44,333 nucleotides of DNA from Comamonadaceae bacterium ALPHA2B (GCA_005503065.1 SCOE01000043.1:1-44333); one strand, 5' to 3'; counted from the first letter of the stretch, positions 20,110 through 30,170 are shown. Numbers and translations are program-made. The notes: a model not told the origin generated them from the sequence alone.

Positions 20110-21123
20110 ATGGCACTCAAGGACCTGCTGCCCGGCCGGCTCGGCTTCGGCACCGCCCCCCTGGGCAACATGTTCCGCGACATCCCCGAGGCCGAGGCGC
20201 GCGCCACGGTCGACGCGGCGTGGAACGACGGCATCCGCTACTTCGACAACGCGCCCTTCTACGGCGCCGGCCTGGCCGAGATCCGCATGGGCGAGGCGCT
20301 GGCCGGCCGGCCGCGCGACTCGTATGTGATCAGCACCAAGGTCGGCCGGCTGGTGCTGGACGAGGTCGAGGACCTCGCGGCGCGCGACAACGGCGAGAAG
20401 GGCGAGGTCTTCAAGCACGGGCGCCCCAACCGCGTCGTCAACGACTACTCCGAGGACGCCACGCTGCGCTCCATCGAGGACAGCCTGAAGCGCCTGAAGA
20501 CCGACCGCATCGAGATCGCCTGGGTGCACGACGTGGCGCAGGACTTCTACGGCGACGAGTGGCTGTCGGTGTTCGAGAGCGCGCGCAAGGGCGCCTTCAA
20601 GGCCCTGGATCGCCTGCGCGACGAGGGAGTGATCCGGGCCTGGGGCCTGGGCGTGAACCGCGTGGAACCGATCGAACTGCTGCTGGACCTGCAGGGCCCG
20701 CGGCCCGACGGCTTCCTGCTGGCGGGCCGCTACACGCTGCTGGACCATGGCCGCGCCTTGCAGCGCGTGATGCCGAAGGTGGCCGAGCGCGGCCTGGGCA
20801 TCGTGGTGGGCGGGCCCTACAGCTCGGGCGCGCTGGTCGGTGGCCCGAACTTCGAGTACGCGCCGATCCAGCCGCCGATGCAGGCGCGCATCGATGCGAT
20901 CCGCACCATCGCGCAGCGCCATGGCGTCGGCATGAAGGCGGCGGGGCTGCAGTTCTCGCTCGCCCATCCGGCCGTCGCGGCGGTCATCCCCGGCGCCAGC
21001 CAGCCGGGCCGCATCGCGGAGGACCGCGCCGCGCTGCAGGAACAGGTGCCCGCCGATTTCTGGCGCGAGCTGCGGGCGGCGGGCCTGGTCGATCCGGCGG
21101 CGCCGCTGCCGCAGGGTGCCTGA
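20110..21123 (+). CDS. Aldo/keto reductase
   Basis: This is a 337-residue TIM-barrel NAD(P)-dependent oxidoreductase. The catalytic tetrad is visible as Asp46, Tyr51, Lys77 and His140 (FDNAPFYGAG, STKVG, VHDV). It most resembles the D-threo-aldose 1-dehydrogenase / L-fucose dehydrogenase / pyridoxal 4-dehydrogenase group (LGFGTAPLGN start, VVNDYSEDA loop). The natural substrate is uncertain. AGGAG lies just before the ATG. It is cotranscribed with the Old Yellow Enzyme gene and ends exactly where a 104-base palindrome begins. Confidence 0.93.
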   Translation: MALKDLLPGRLGFGTAPLGNMFRDIPEAEARATVDAAWNDGIRYFDNAPFYGAGLAEIRMGEALAGRPRDSYVISTKVGRLVLDEVEDLAARDNGEKGEVFKHGRPNRVVNDYSEDATLRSIEDSLKRLKTDRIEIAWVHDVAQDFYGDEWLSVFESARKGAFKALDRLRDEGVIRAWGLGVNRVEPIELLLDLQGPRPDGFLLAGRYTLLDHGRALQRVMPKVAERGLGIVVGGPYSSGALVGGPNFEYAPIQPPMQARIDAIRTIAQRHGVGMKAAGLQFSLAHPAVAAVIPGASQPGRIAEDRAALQEQVPADFWRELRAAGLVDPAAPLPQGA

Positions 21124-21227
21124 TACGGTGTTGCCTTCAAACGCATAACTGCGTTGGGGCGCCTTGCCGTGCTACAGCACTGTCTGCGGCGCCCCGCCTT
21201 GTTCTGCGCTTGAATGCAAAACCGTAT
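21124..21227. repeat. 104-bp near-palindromic element
   Basis: Left end ATACGGTGTTGCCTTCAA (21124-21141) and the reverse complement of the right end (21210-21227) agree at 16 of 18 bases. Inside, GGGGCGCC and GGCGCCCC pair, and GTGCT-AC-AGCAC (21169-21180) forms the centre. The element fills the gap between the convergent aldo/keto reductase and argD genes. It could act as a two-way terminator. It has the form of a small inverted-repeat mobile element, but no target duplication is evident. Confidence 0.85.
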
Positions 21228-21236
21228 GAGACGGGC

Positions 21237-22442
21237 TTACTCGGCCAGGAAGGCCTTCACGATCGGCGCCAGGATGGCGACGATCTCGTCGGCCTCGGCC
21301 GTCGTGAGGATCAGCGGCGGCACCAGGCGGATCACGGAATCGGCCGTCACCGACAGCAGCAGGCCCGCGTCGCAGGCCCGGCCGAGGATGGCGCCGGCCG
21401 GGCGGTCGAGCTCGATGCCCAGCATCAGGCCCTGGCCGCGCACTTCCTTCACGCCGGCCACGCCCTCGAAGGCGGCCTCCAGCGCGGACTTGAGGTGCGT
21501 GCCGACCTTCTCCACATGGGTCAGCAGTTGCTGCTCTTCCATGATGCGGATGGTCTCGATGCCGGCGCGCATGGCCAGCGGGTTGCCGCCGAAGGTGGTG
21601 CCGTGGTTGCCGGGCTGGAAGATGTTGGCCGCCCTCGGGCCGGCCACCACCGCGCCGATCGGCACGCCCGAGCCCAGGCCCTTGGCCAGCGGCATCACGT
21701 CGGGCACGATGCCGGCCCACTGGTGCGCGAACCACTTGCCCGTGCGGCCCATGCCGCACTGCACCTCGTCGATCATCATCAGCCAGTCCTGCTGGTCGCA
21801 CAGGGCACGGACCTGCTTGAGGTAGTCCCAGCGCATCGGGTTGATGCCGCCTTCGCCCTGGATGGTCTCGAAGAACACGGCCACCACGTTCGGGTTGCCT
21901 TCGGTCGCCTTCTTCAGGGCCTCGATGTCGTTGAGCGGCACCCGGATGAAGCCTTCCACCAGCGGGCCGAAGCCGGCCTGGATCTTCGGGTTGCCGGTGG
22001 CCGACAGCGTCGCGATGCTGCGGCCGTGGAAGGCCTTCTCGTAGACCACGATCTGCGGCTTCTCGATGCCCTTGTCGTGGCCGAACTTGCGCGCCAGCTT
22101 GATGGCCGCCTCGTTGGCCTCCAGGCCGGTGCAGCAGAAGAACGCGTTGGTCATGCCCGACAGCTCGGTGAGCTTCTTGGCCAGGATCTCCTGGCCGGGC
22201 ACGTGGTAGTAGTTGGAGCTGTGGATGATCTTCGTCAGCTGGTCCTGCAGCGCCGGCACGAGCTGCGGGTGGTTGTGGCCCAGCGTGTTGACGGCGATGC
22301 CGCCCAGGCCGTCGAGGTAGGCCTTGCCGTTGGTGTCCCACACGCGGCAGCCCTGGCCATGCGACAGCGCGATCGGCAGCCGGCCATAGGTGTTCATGAC
22401 GTGGGGCGAGGTGGGTTCGAGGGATTCGGCAGGGGCGCTCAT
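21237..22442 (-). CDS. argD: Acetylornithine aminotransferase
   Basis: ArgD is a PLP-dependent class III aminotransferase that makes N-acetylornithine in arginine biosynthesis; many also act in lysine biosynthesis as succinyldiaminopimelate aminotransferase. The 401-residue protein shows Asp225 (MMIDEVQCGMGRTGK) and Schiff-base Lys254 (PLAKGLGSGVPIGA), with the TGLEANEAAIKLAR phosphate-binding loop. ATG 22442 fits the family length. The usual operon partner argF is 3.3 kb further along the same strand, separated by three unrelated genes. Confidence 0.95.
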   Translation of the reverse strand: MSAPAESLEPTSPHVMNTYGRLPIALSHGQGCRVWDTNGKAYLDGLGGIAVNTLGHNHPQLVPALQDQLTKIIHSSNYYHVPGQEILAKKLTELSGMTNAFFCCTGLEANEAAIKLARKFGHDKGIEKPQIVVYEKAFHGRSIATLSATGNPKIQAGFGPLVEGFIRVPLNDIEALKKATEGNPNVVAVFFETIQGEGGINPMRWDYLKQVRALCDQQDWLMMIDEVQCGMGRTGKWFAHQWAGIVPDVMPLAKGLGSGVPIGAVVAGPRAANIFQPGNHGTTFGGNPLAMRAGIETIRIMEEQQLLTHVEKVGTHLKSALEAAFEGVAGVKEVRGQGLMLGIELDRPAGAILGRACDAGLLLSVTADSVIRLVPPLILTTAEADEIVAILAPIVKAFLAE

Positions 22443-22612
22443 CGGCTCTCCAGAAGGTGGCTTCGCAAAGGAAGGGAAATTCTAGGGGCCGGTCATGACC
22501 CCTTCGTTGAGGATTCCGCATCACAGCCATGCCCGCGGGCACGGTGCGTGCATGGCCCAGCCGGTAGAATCCTTGTGCACTGCAGCACCTCGCCTGCAGG
22601 CGCTTTGCAAGC

Positions 22613-22933
22613 ATGGCTTCACCCCCCGGTAAAGAGATCTTCATTCAGGGCATCACGAGCACCGGCCGCACCTTCCGGCCGAGCGACTGGGCCGAACGTC
22701 TCGCGGGCGTGATGTGCCAGTTCCGCCCCGGCGGCGCCACCCGCGACAGCTACCTGAGCTATTCGCCCTGGTGCGTTCCCACCGTGATCGGCGGCGTGAA
22801 ATGCGTGGTCGTCCACGAGGACCTGCGCGAAGCCGAGCCAATGGCCTGGGATTTCGTCCTGAATTTCGCCAAGGACAACGACCTGCAGGTGGGCGAGGCC
22901 TGCCTGATGCCCGAGGTGCGGCCGAAAGCCTGA
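22613..22933 (+). CDS. DUF3579 domain protein
   Basis: This is a 106-residue soluble protein matching the DUF3579 family, with EIFIQGITSTGRTFRPSDWAERL and WDFVLNFAKDNDLQV in the expected places. The family is largely betaproteobacterial and its function is unknown; it commonly neighbours arginine biosynthesis genes and rpsT, as it does here. A TAGAAT sequence at 22565 may be its -10 box, but no convincing -35 was found. A strong terminator follows 17 bases after the stop. Confidence 0.9.
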   Translation: MASPPGKEIFIQGITSTGRTFRPSDWAERLAGVMCQFRPGGATRDSYLSYSPWCVPTVIGGVKCVVVHEDLREAEPMAWDFVLNFAKDNDLQVGEACLMPEVRPKA

Positions 22934-22950
22934 AAACCTTGCGCCCAAGA

Positions 22951-22981
22951 AAAAACCGCCCGAAGGCGGTTTTTCTTTTTT
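22951..22981. terminator. Bidirectional Rho-independent terminator
   Basis: The stem AAAAACCGCC (22951-22960) pairs with GGCGGTTTTT (22965-22974) around a CGAA loop, followed by more T's. The A-rich left side gives a U-tract on the other strand as well, so it can end both the DUF3579 transcript and rpsT, which converge here. Confidence 0.93.
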
Positions 22982-23047
22982 TGCTTGCTGCAGCGCACCC
23001 GATCAAACGGCGGATCGCTCTTCAGCGGTCCGGGCTGACCTGAAACG

Positions 23048-23359
23048 TCAGGCGGCGGCCTTCTCGGCGGTGGCCAGGGCTTTCACCTTGGCGGCCAGGC
23101 GGCTCTTGTCGCGCGAGGCCTTGTTCTTGTGGAAGATGCCCTTGTCGGCCACGATGTCCACGACGCTCTGCGCCTTGGCGAACAGTTCGGCGGCCTTCGT
23201 CTTGTCGCCGGCGGCCACGGCCTTCTCGACGTTCTTGACGGCGGTGCGGTACTTCGAGCGCAGCGAGCTGTTGGCTGCGTTCAGCTTGGTGTCCTGGCGG
23301 ACGCGCTTGCGGCCCGACGCGAGGCGCGGGTTCTTCTTCTTGGGCTTGGCGGATGCCAT
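23048..23359 (-). CDS. rpsT: 30S ribosomal protein S20
   Basis: S20 is a small helical protein that binds 16S rRNA early in assembly of the 30S subunit. The 103-residue sequence starts [19 protein letters not shown] and has the conserved [15 protein letters not shown] and [16 protein letters not shown] segments. The C-terminus is extended by an Ala/Lys-rich tail ([11 protein letters not shown]). AAGGAA lies before the ATG. A good sigma-70 promoter lies upstream at 23407-23435, and the terminator at 22951 ends it. Confidence 0.98.
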   Translation of the reverse strand: MASAKPKKKNPRLASGRKRVRQDTKLNAANSSLRSKYRTAVKNVEKAVAAGDKTKAAELFAKAQSVVDIVADKGIFHKNKASRDKSRLAAKVKALATAEKAAA

Positions 23360-23406
23360 GTGTATGTTTCCTTAGAGGGTCTGTGGATGTTGCAGCAAAG
23401 CTCTCC

Positions 23407-23435
23407 ATTATAGGGGCAGGCTGCCGAGCCGGCAA
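23407..23435 (-). promoter_or_regulatory. rpsT promoter
   Basis: On the minus strand, -35 TTGCCG (23435-23430) and -10 TATAAT (23412-23407) are separated by 17 bases. The sequence after the -10 (GGAGAGCTTTGC) resembles that at rpsP and rplS. The start would lie about 40 bases before the rpsT ATG. Confidence 0.75.
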
Positions 23436-23492
23436 TTTCGCCCGGAAGAAAGGCGGCAAGCGAGCCGGATCGGCCGCCTACACTCCCGCCCC

Positions 23493-25055
<1,563 letters not shown>

Positions 25056-25110
25056 CGGCGCACCGCCGGCGGTGCCTTGACGCTCGCCGGCACCTCCACT
25101 ACAAAGACCC

Positions 25111-25962
25111 ATGCCATTCAGCTTCGAGCCGCCGACGCCGCTCGCGTACTTCACCGCGCTGGTGCAGAGCGACGACCATTTCCCGCTGCTGGAGGCCGCC
25201 GCCAGCCTGGCGCAGGACGAGTACCCCGACCTCGACGTCCAGCAGGTGCTGGGCGACGTCGACCAGCTGCTCGCGCGGCTGAAGCGCCGCCTGCCGGCCG
25301 ATGCGGCGCCACTCGCACGGCTGCGCGCCCTCAACCAGTTCTTCTTCCACGACCTTTCGTTCGGCGGCAACGTCAACGACTACTACGACCCCGACAACAG
25401 CTACCTCAGCGCCGTGCTGCGCACGCGGCGCGGCATCCCGATCTCGCTGGCGGTGCTGTGGATGGAGCTGGCGCAGGGGCTGGGGCTGCATGCGCGCGGC
25501 GTGAGCTTCCCCGGCCACTTCATGCTCAAGGTGACGCTGCCCAAGGGGCAGGTGGTGATCGACCCCTTCACCGGCAAGTCGCTCTCGCGCGAGGAGCTCA
25601 GCGAACGGCTCGATCCCTACAAGCGCAGCAGCGGCCTGGTGGGCGACTTCGACGTGCCGCTGGGCCTGTACCTGCAGCCGGCCATGCCGCGCGAGATCGT
25701 CGGGCGCATGCTGCGCAACCTCAAGGAGATCCATCGCACGCAGGAAGACTGGGTGCGGCTGATCGCGGTGCAGGACCGGCTGGTCGTGCTGCTGCCCGAG
25801 GCCTGGGCCGAGTACCGCGACCGGGGCCTGGCCCACGCCGAGCAGGGCCACACCGAAATGGCCGTGCGCGACCTCGAGACCTACCTCGCGCATGCCGAGG
25901 ACGCGCTCGACGTCGACGCCGTCGCCGAGCGCGTGGCGGCGCTGCGCCGCGAGCGAAGCTGA
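25111..25962 (+). CDS. SirB1/transglutaminase-like protein with TPR
   Basis: This is a 283-residue soluble protein of the SirB1 family (DUF transglutaminase-like core plus C-terminal tetratricopeptide-like helices). Residues about 60-160 contain the transglutaminase-like core: NQFFFHDLSFGGN, RRGIPISLAVLWMELA and GVSFPGHFMLKV. The usual catalytic Cys of active transglutaminases is replaced by Ser in GIPISLAV, as in other SirB1 members, so it is probably not a classical transglutaminase. The end (AHAEQGHTEMAVRDLETYLAHA) looks like one TPR unit. The biological role is unsettled. It lies 14 bases before the VOC gene start. Confidence 0.88.
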   Translation: MPFSFEPPTPLAYFTALVQSDDHFPLLEAAASLAQDEYPDLDVQQVLGDVDQLLARLKRRLPADAAPLARLRALNQFFFHDLSFGGNVNDYYDPDNSYLSAVLRTRRGIPISLAVLWMELAQGLGLHARGVSFPGHFMLKVTLPKGQVVIDPFTGKSLSREELSERLDPYKRSSGLVGDFDVPLGLYLQPAMPREIVGRMLRNLKEIHRTQEDWVRLIAVQDRLVVLLPEAWAEYRDRGLAHAEQGHTEMAVRDLETYLAHAEDALDVDAVAERVAALRRERS

Positions 25963-25975
25963 AGGACCTGCACGC

Positions 25976-26452
25976 ATGGACACCGCGCCGACCCGCCCGC
26001 AAGGCACGCCGGCGCCGGGACGGGCGGCGCCGCTGGCCGAGCGCCATGCCTTCCACGGCCTGCAGCCGGTGCTGCCCGTGGCCGACGTGCAGCGCGCCGC
26101 GCGCTGGTTCTGCGAGGTGCTGGGCTTCCAGCTCGACTTCATCGCCGGCGAACCGCCCAGCTACGCGCGGGTGCGGCATGTGCCGACGGCGGCGGGTGAG
26201 GGTTGGCAGGGCGCCTGTGACGGCGGGGTGCCGATGTACATCCGCCTGTGGCAGTGCGCGCCGCAGGCGCTGCCGCCGTGGCGTGGCGAGCTGGTGGTGC
26301 ACGTCGGCCACGACATCGACGGCCTGCATGCGGCCTACCTCGCGCGCGGCGTCACGGTGCTGGAGCCGCCCACCTCGCAGCCCTGGGGCGTTCGCGAGTT
26401 CGCGGTCCGCGAGCCCGACGGCCACGTGTTGCGCTTCTGCGCGGCCGCCTGA
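25976..26452 (+). CDS. VOC-family (glyoxalase/bleomycin-resistance fold) protein
   Basis: This is a 158-residue protein with the paired beta-alpha-beta-beta-beta modules of the vicinal oxygen chelate fold: LQPVLPVADVQRAARWFCEVLGF and, in the second half, LHAAYLARGVTVLEPPTSQPWG with the terminal EPDGHVLRF. Members include glyoxalase I, ring-cleavage dioxygenases and antibiotic-binding proteins; substrate unknown. ATG 25976 is supported by GAAGGA 10 bases upstream. The first 20 residues are Pro/Ala-rich and may be disordered. Probably cotranscribed with the SirB1-like gene. Confidence 0.87.
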   Translation: MDTAPTRPQGTPAPGRAAPLAERHAFHGLQPVLPVADVQRAARWFCEVLGFQLDFIAGEPPSYARVRHVPTAAGEGWQGACDGGVPMYIRLWQCAPQALPPWRGELVVHVGHDIDGLHAAYLARGVTVLEPPTSQPWGVREFAVREPDGHVLRFCAAA

Positions 26453-26602
26453 ACGGCCGGCGCCCGTATGGCCCCAAGGCGTGGCCGTCGCATCGGCTGC
26501 GCGTCAGGGTCGGCGTGCCAGAATGCGACCCCCCGCGGGACCGGGTCCATCGGCAGGTTTCTGAGTCGAATCGCTCTGCAGTGCCCGTCCAGCGGACGCG
26601 GG

Positions 26603-26650
26603 CAGCTATCGAAATGAGAGCAGAATGGGTGCCTGGCGCTTGCCGCTCCG
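26603..26650 (+). repeat. Weak GCTATC-type repeat, copy F
   Basis: GCAGCTATCGAAATGAGAGC followed by a GGCGCTTGCC patch recalls the other copies, but the middle is poorly conserved. It lies in the 232-base gap between the VOC and FUSC genes, where nothing else was recognised. Confidence 0.35.
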
Positions 26651-26684
26651 GCGGTGGCACACATCCTGCGCCGCATCGGCCGAC

Positions 26685-28943
26685 ATGAATCTCCTTCCCC
26701 TCGACACCCTGCGCCTGCACTGGCAGGCCCTGGCCGCGCGCGCCCAGCCGTTGCGCGTGCTGCTGGTGCTCGGCGGCCTCATGGCGGCCTGCCGCGCCAC
26801 CGGCAATCAGGAGGCGGTGATCCCGCTCTTCCTCGGCGCCATCGCTAGTGCGCTGGCCGAGACCGACGACAGCTGGCAGGGCCGCCTGCGCGCCCAGTTC
26901 GTCACGCTGGTCTGCTTCGCGGTCGCCGCCTTCTCGGTCGAGGCGCTGTTCGGCCGGCCCCTGCTCTTCATCGTCGCGCTGGCGCTCGCCGCCTTCGCGC
27001 TCACCATGCTCGGTGCCGTGGGCGCGCGCTACAAGGCCATTGCCTACGCCACGCTCATCCTGGGCATGTACACCACGCTGTCGGCCGACCATGCGCAGGC
27101 CATGCCGGTGCCGCCGCCGCGCTGGCACGAGCCAGTGCTGCTGCTGGCCGGCGCGGCGTGCTTCGGCGCGGTGTCGGTGGCGTGGAGCGCGCTTTTTCCC
27201 GCGCAGCCCGTGAAGGCGCAGCTCGAACGGCTGTTCCACGTGCTGGGCGACTACGTGCAGTACAAGGCTTCCCTCTTCGAGCCGCTGCGCGACCTGGACA
27301 TCGAACGCAAGCGCCTCGCGCTGGCCCAGCTCAACGCGGCCGTGGTGTCGGAGCTCAACGCGACCAAGGAGGCGATCTTCAGCCGCCTCGGCCCGCGGGC
27401 GCCGACCGGCCGCATCGCGCGCTACCGCGGCCTGTACCTCATCGCGCAGGACGTGCACGAGCGCGCCAGTTCCTCGCACGACGACTACCGCGCGCTGGCC
27501 GACACCTTCTTCCACAGCGACCTGCTCTACCGCTGCCAGCGCGTGCTCGCGCTGCAGGGCGAGGCCTGCCATCGCCTGGCGCAGTCGATCGGCCGGCGCG
27601 AACCCTTCGTCGCCGGCAGCCAGAGCGTGCAGGCCCTGGCCGAGCTGCGCAGCGCCATCGCGCATGCGCGCAGCCAGGCCGTGCCCGAAGGCGCGATGCA
27701 GCGCGCCGCGCTGCTGCGCTCCATCGAGGCGCTGGCGCGCAACCTCGCCCAGCTCGATGGCCAGCTGGCCGGCGCCAGCCACACGGCCCACCCGGCCGCG
27801 CGGCTGGGCCGCACCGACATGAGCCTGTTCGACCGCTCGCCGCAGTCGTGGCGCGACGCGGCCGCGCGCGTGCGGCGCCAGCTCACGCCGCGCTCGCCGC
27901 TGTTCCGGCATGCGGTCCGGCTGGCGGTGGCGCTGGCGGTGGGCTATGCGGTGATGCGCAGCATCCACGCGAAGCAGGGCTACTGGATCCTGCTGACCAC
28001 GCTCTTCGTCTGCCAGCAGGGCTATGGCGACACCATCGCGCGCATGGGCCAGCGCATCGCGGGCACGGCGGTGGGCGTGGTGGCGGGCTGGGCGCTGATC
28101 GAGCTGTTCCCGCAGCCGCTGGTGCAGTCGGTGCTGGCGGTGGTGGCGGGCGTGGTGTTCTTCGCCACGCGCAGCAGCCGCTATCTGGTGGCCACCGCCT
28201 GCATGACGCTGCTGGTGCTGCTGTGCTTCAACCAGGTGATCGACAGCGGCGTGCTGATCGTGCCGCGGCTGGTCGACACGGCCATCGGCAGCGTGATCGC
28301 CGGGCTCGCGGTCCTGCTGGTGCTGCCACACTGGCAGTCGCGCCGCATCCACGAGGTGGCGAGTGCCGCGCTGCGCAACGAGGCGAGCTACCTGCGCGCC
28401 ATCGCCGCGCAATACCGCGACGGGGCGAGCGACACGCTGGCCTATCGCCTGGCGCGCCGCAACGCCCACAACGCCGACGCGGCGCTCACCACGGCCGTGT
28501 CGGAGATGTTCCGCGAGCCGGGCTTCGTGCGCCCGCGCGCCGGCGTGGCGCTGCGCTTCCTGATCCAGGCGCACACGCTGCTGAGCTACCTGTCGGCGCT
28601 GGGCGCCCACCGCATGCAGGTGCCCGAGGGCCCGCGCCGCGCGGTGCTCGAGACCGCCGCGGAGCAGCTGGCGCAGGCGCTGGAGCGGCTCGCGCAGGGG
28701 CTGGAAGCGGGCGCTGTCGACGTTCAGGACAGTGCCGAGGCCGTGCAGGCCCGCCGGGCGCTGTCGGCCCTGGGCGAAGCCGAGGGCGCGCCCGACGACG
28801 AGGCCGAGGCCGCGCTGCGGCTGGTGCGCACGCAGCTGTCGCTGCTGTGGCTGCAGCTCGATGCGCTGCGCGAGCATGCGCACGCCTGGCTGGCGCCGGA
28901 GGCCGGCCCGGCACCGGAGCAGGGCGTGGTGCAGGCGCCGTGA
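26685..28943 (+). CDS. FUSC-family inner-membrane protein (YccS-like)
   Basis: This is a 752-residue membrane protein with the two-half FUSC architecture of YccS/YhfK and the aromatic acid exporter AaeB. A first cluster of hydrophobic helices lies at about 20-170 and a second at about 410-530 (GYWILLTTLFVCQQGYGDTIARMGQRIAGTAVG is the FUSC signature; shown here only to identify the region at about 441-473). Long cytoplasmic helical segments follow each cluster. It may export aromatic or other small acids, but YccS-type proteins have no proven substrate. ATG 26685 (MNLLPLDTLRLHWQ) is the likely start; it lacks a clear Shine-Dalgarno, and an upstream start at 26625 is possible. Confidence 0.88.
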   Translation: MNLLPLDTLRLHWQALAARAQPLRVLLVLGGLMAACRATGNQEAVIPLFLGAIASALAETDDSWQGRLRAQFVTLVCFAVAAFSVEALFGRPLLFIVALALAAFALTMLGAVGARYKAIAYATLILGMYTTLSADHAQAMPVPPPRWHEPVLLLAGAACFGAVSVAWSALFPAQPVKAQLERLFHVLGDYVQYKASLFEPLRDLDIERKRLALAQLNAAVVSELNATKEAIFSRLGPRAPTGRIARYRGLYLIAQDVHERASSSHDDYRALADTFFHSDLLYRCQRVLALQGEACHRLAQSIGRREPFVAGSQSVQALAELRSAIAHARSQAVPEGAMQRAALLRSIEALARNLAQLDGQLAGASHTAHPAARLGRTDMSLFDRSPQSWRDAAARVRRQLTPRSPLFRHAVRLAVALAVGYAVMRSIHAKQGYWILLTTLFVCQQGYGDTIARMGQRIAGTAVGVVAGWALIELFPQPLVQSVLAVVAGVVFFATRSSRYLVATACMTLLVLLCFNQVIDSGVLIVPRLVDTAIGSVIAGLAVLLVLPHWQSRRIHEVASAALRNEASYLRAIAAQYRDGASDTLAYRLARRNAHNADAALTTAVSEMFREPGFVRPRAGVALRFLIQAHTLLSYLSALGAHRMQVPEGPRRAVLETAAEQLAQALERLAQGLEAGAVDVQDSAEAVQARRALSALGEAEGAPDDEAEAALRLVRTQLSLLWLQLDALREHAHAWLAPEAGPAPEQGVVQAP

Positions 28944-29048
28944 GCGGCAGCGCCGCGACGCGTCTTCCTTTCGCGGTCTCCCGGCCTGCCTTCTCGTTCC
29001 CGTTCTCTCCGATCCGTTCACGCTGAGCCCGTTGATGCGCTGTGCAGG

Positions 29049-29104
29049 GGCTTCGATCCTTCGACAAGCTCAGGACAGGCCAAGCTCGGCCTGAACGGTG
29101 TTCG
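29049..29104 (+). repeat. TTCGACAAGCTCAGGAC-type intergenic repeat
   Basis: CCTTCGACAAGCTCAGGACA followed by CAGGCC-AAGCTC-GGCCTG (perfect 6-bp stem, 29076-29093) and GAACGGTGTTCG matches a short repeat type I recognise from many proteobacterial genomes. It lies in the gap after the FUSC gene, next to copy E of the other repeat family. Confidence 0.65.
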
Positions 29105-29106
29105 CG

Positions 29107-29172
29107 ATCAAAAATGGCTGCAGCGCCCGCCCCATCTGCGCAAGCAGCTATGTTTTCGATAGCAGTTCGAGC
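29107..29172 (-). repeat. GCTATC-type intergenic repeat, copy E
   Basis: Read on the minus strand it gives TGCTATCGAAAACATAGCTG, where GCTAT and ATAGC pair perfectly, then CTTGCGCAGATGGGGCGGGC. It ends 5 bases before the stop of the GlxA-type regulator and fills a convergent gap. Confidence 0.75.
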
Positions 29173-29177
29173 GTGGC

Positions 29178-30170
29178 TCAGTGCGCCGGCACCGCATCCG
29201 ACGGCGAGCCCGGCAGCCCGAACTGCCGCCACGCGCGGCGCAGCTGCGTGTCCGACCCGAAGCCCGACTGTTCCGCCGCGCGCGTGACGCTGGCGCCCGA
29301 GGCCAGCGCGGCCTGCGCCGTCGCCAGCCGCAGCTGCCGCAGCCAGGCCAGCGGCGCGATGCCGGCGTGCTCGACGAACAGGCGCGTCAGGTGCCGCGGC
29401 GAGGTGTGCGCCACCTCGGCCATGCGCGGCACGTTCCAGTCGGCCTGGGGCTGTTCGCTCACCGCGTCCTGCACGCGGTGCAGCGCGGCGTGCAGGTGGT
29501 TGCGGTGCGCCAGGAAGGGCGACAGTTCCGGGTCGTGCGGCCCGCGGCGCAGCGCCACCACCATGCTCTGCGCCACCTGCGCGGCCAGCGCCTCGCCGCA
29601 CAGGGCCGCGATGCGGTGCAGCACCAGGTCGATGCCCGTCGTCACGCCGGCGCTGCTGTAGAGCGGCGCATCGAGCACGAACACGCGGTTGGCCACCACG
29701 TCGCAGTGCGGCTCCAGCTCGGCCAGCTCCTGCAGGTGGTGGTGGTGCGTGGTGGCCCGGCGGCCGGCCAGCACGCCTGCATGCGCGGCCAGTACCGCGC
29801 CGGCGCAGACGGTGATCAACTCCAGCCGCCCGGCGGCGAAGCGCTGGCCGCGCAGCCAGTGCAGCAGCGCGCGCGCTTCGGACGTCCCGACGTCGATGCG
29901 CCGGCCCGGCTGCCCGACGAGCACGATCCACGCCGGTTCCGGCCCCCACTGCGTGGGCAGCGGCGCGAGGCCCGCGATCTGCACCCCGACCGAGCTGCGG
30001 GCGCTGGGGCTCGGCCCGGCGAACTCCACGCGAAAGCGCTCGGGCTGGCCGGCCGCAACCCGCAGTTGGTTGGCGATGCGCAGCGCCTCGGCCGGGCCTG
30101 CCCAGTCGAGCACGAGGCTGTCGGGGAGCAGCACGAAGACGACGCGGACCGGCAGGATGGCATCGCTCAT
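29178..30170 (-). CDS. GlxA-type AraC-family transcriptional regulator
   Basis: This is a 330-residue protein with an N-terminal DJ-1/PfpI-like domain (about 8-190, with Cys in ELITVCAGAVLAAHAGVLAG) and a C-terminal AraC double helix-turn-helix (about 230-325, RMAEVAHTSPRHLTRLFVEHAG and ASVTRAAEQSGFGSDTQLRRAW). This is the GlxA/FtrA/CdhR architecture, often controlling catabolism of amines or amides. ATG 30170 overlaps the stop of the PfpI gene (ATGA). Upstream extension is rejected because it would run into that gene. The target and effector are unknown. Confidence 0.92.
   Translation of the reverse strand: MSDAILPVRVVFVLLPDSLVLDWAGPAEALRIANQLRVAAGQPERFRVEFAGPSPSARSSVGVQIAGLAPLPTQWGPEPAWIVLVGQPGRRIDVGTSEARALLHWLRGQRFAAGRLELITVCAGAVLAAHAGVLAGRRATTHHHHLQELAELEPHCDVVANRVFVLDAPLYSSAGVTTGIDLVLHRIAALCGEALAAQVAQSMVVALRRGPHDPELSPFLAHRNHLHAALHRVQDAVSEQPQADWNVPRMAEVAHTSPRHLTRLFVEHAGIAPLAWLRQLRLATAQAALASGASVTRAAEQSGFGSDTQLRRAWRQFGLPGSPSDAVPAH

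Noticed and set aside
21124-21227. Palindrome as a CRISPR or attachment site
   Set aside because: There is a single unit with no repeat-spacer periodicity, no cas gene and no integrase nearby.
19221-22712. Very long plus-strand open frame of 1163 codons
   Set aside because: It runs through the Old Yellow Enzyme and aldo/keto reductase genes in another frame and antisense to argD. Composition is Arg/Ala/His-rich with no recognisable domain, typical of shadow frames in high-GC DNA.
26352-29021. Minus-strand open frame of 889 codons
   Set aside because: It is antisense to the FUSC gene with His/Arg/Gln-rich low-complexity translation and no domain.
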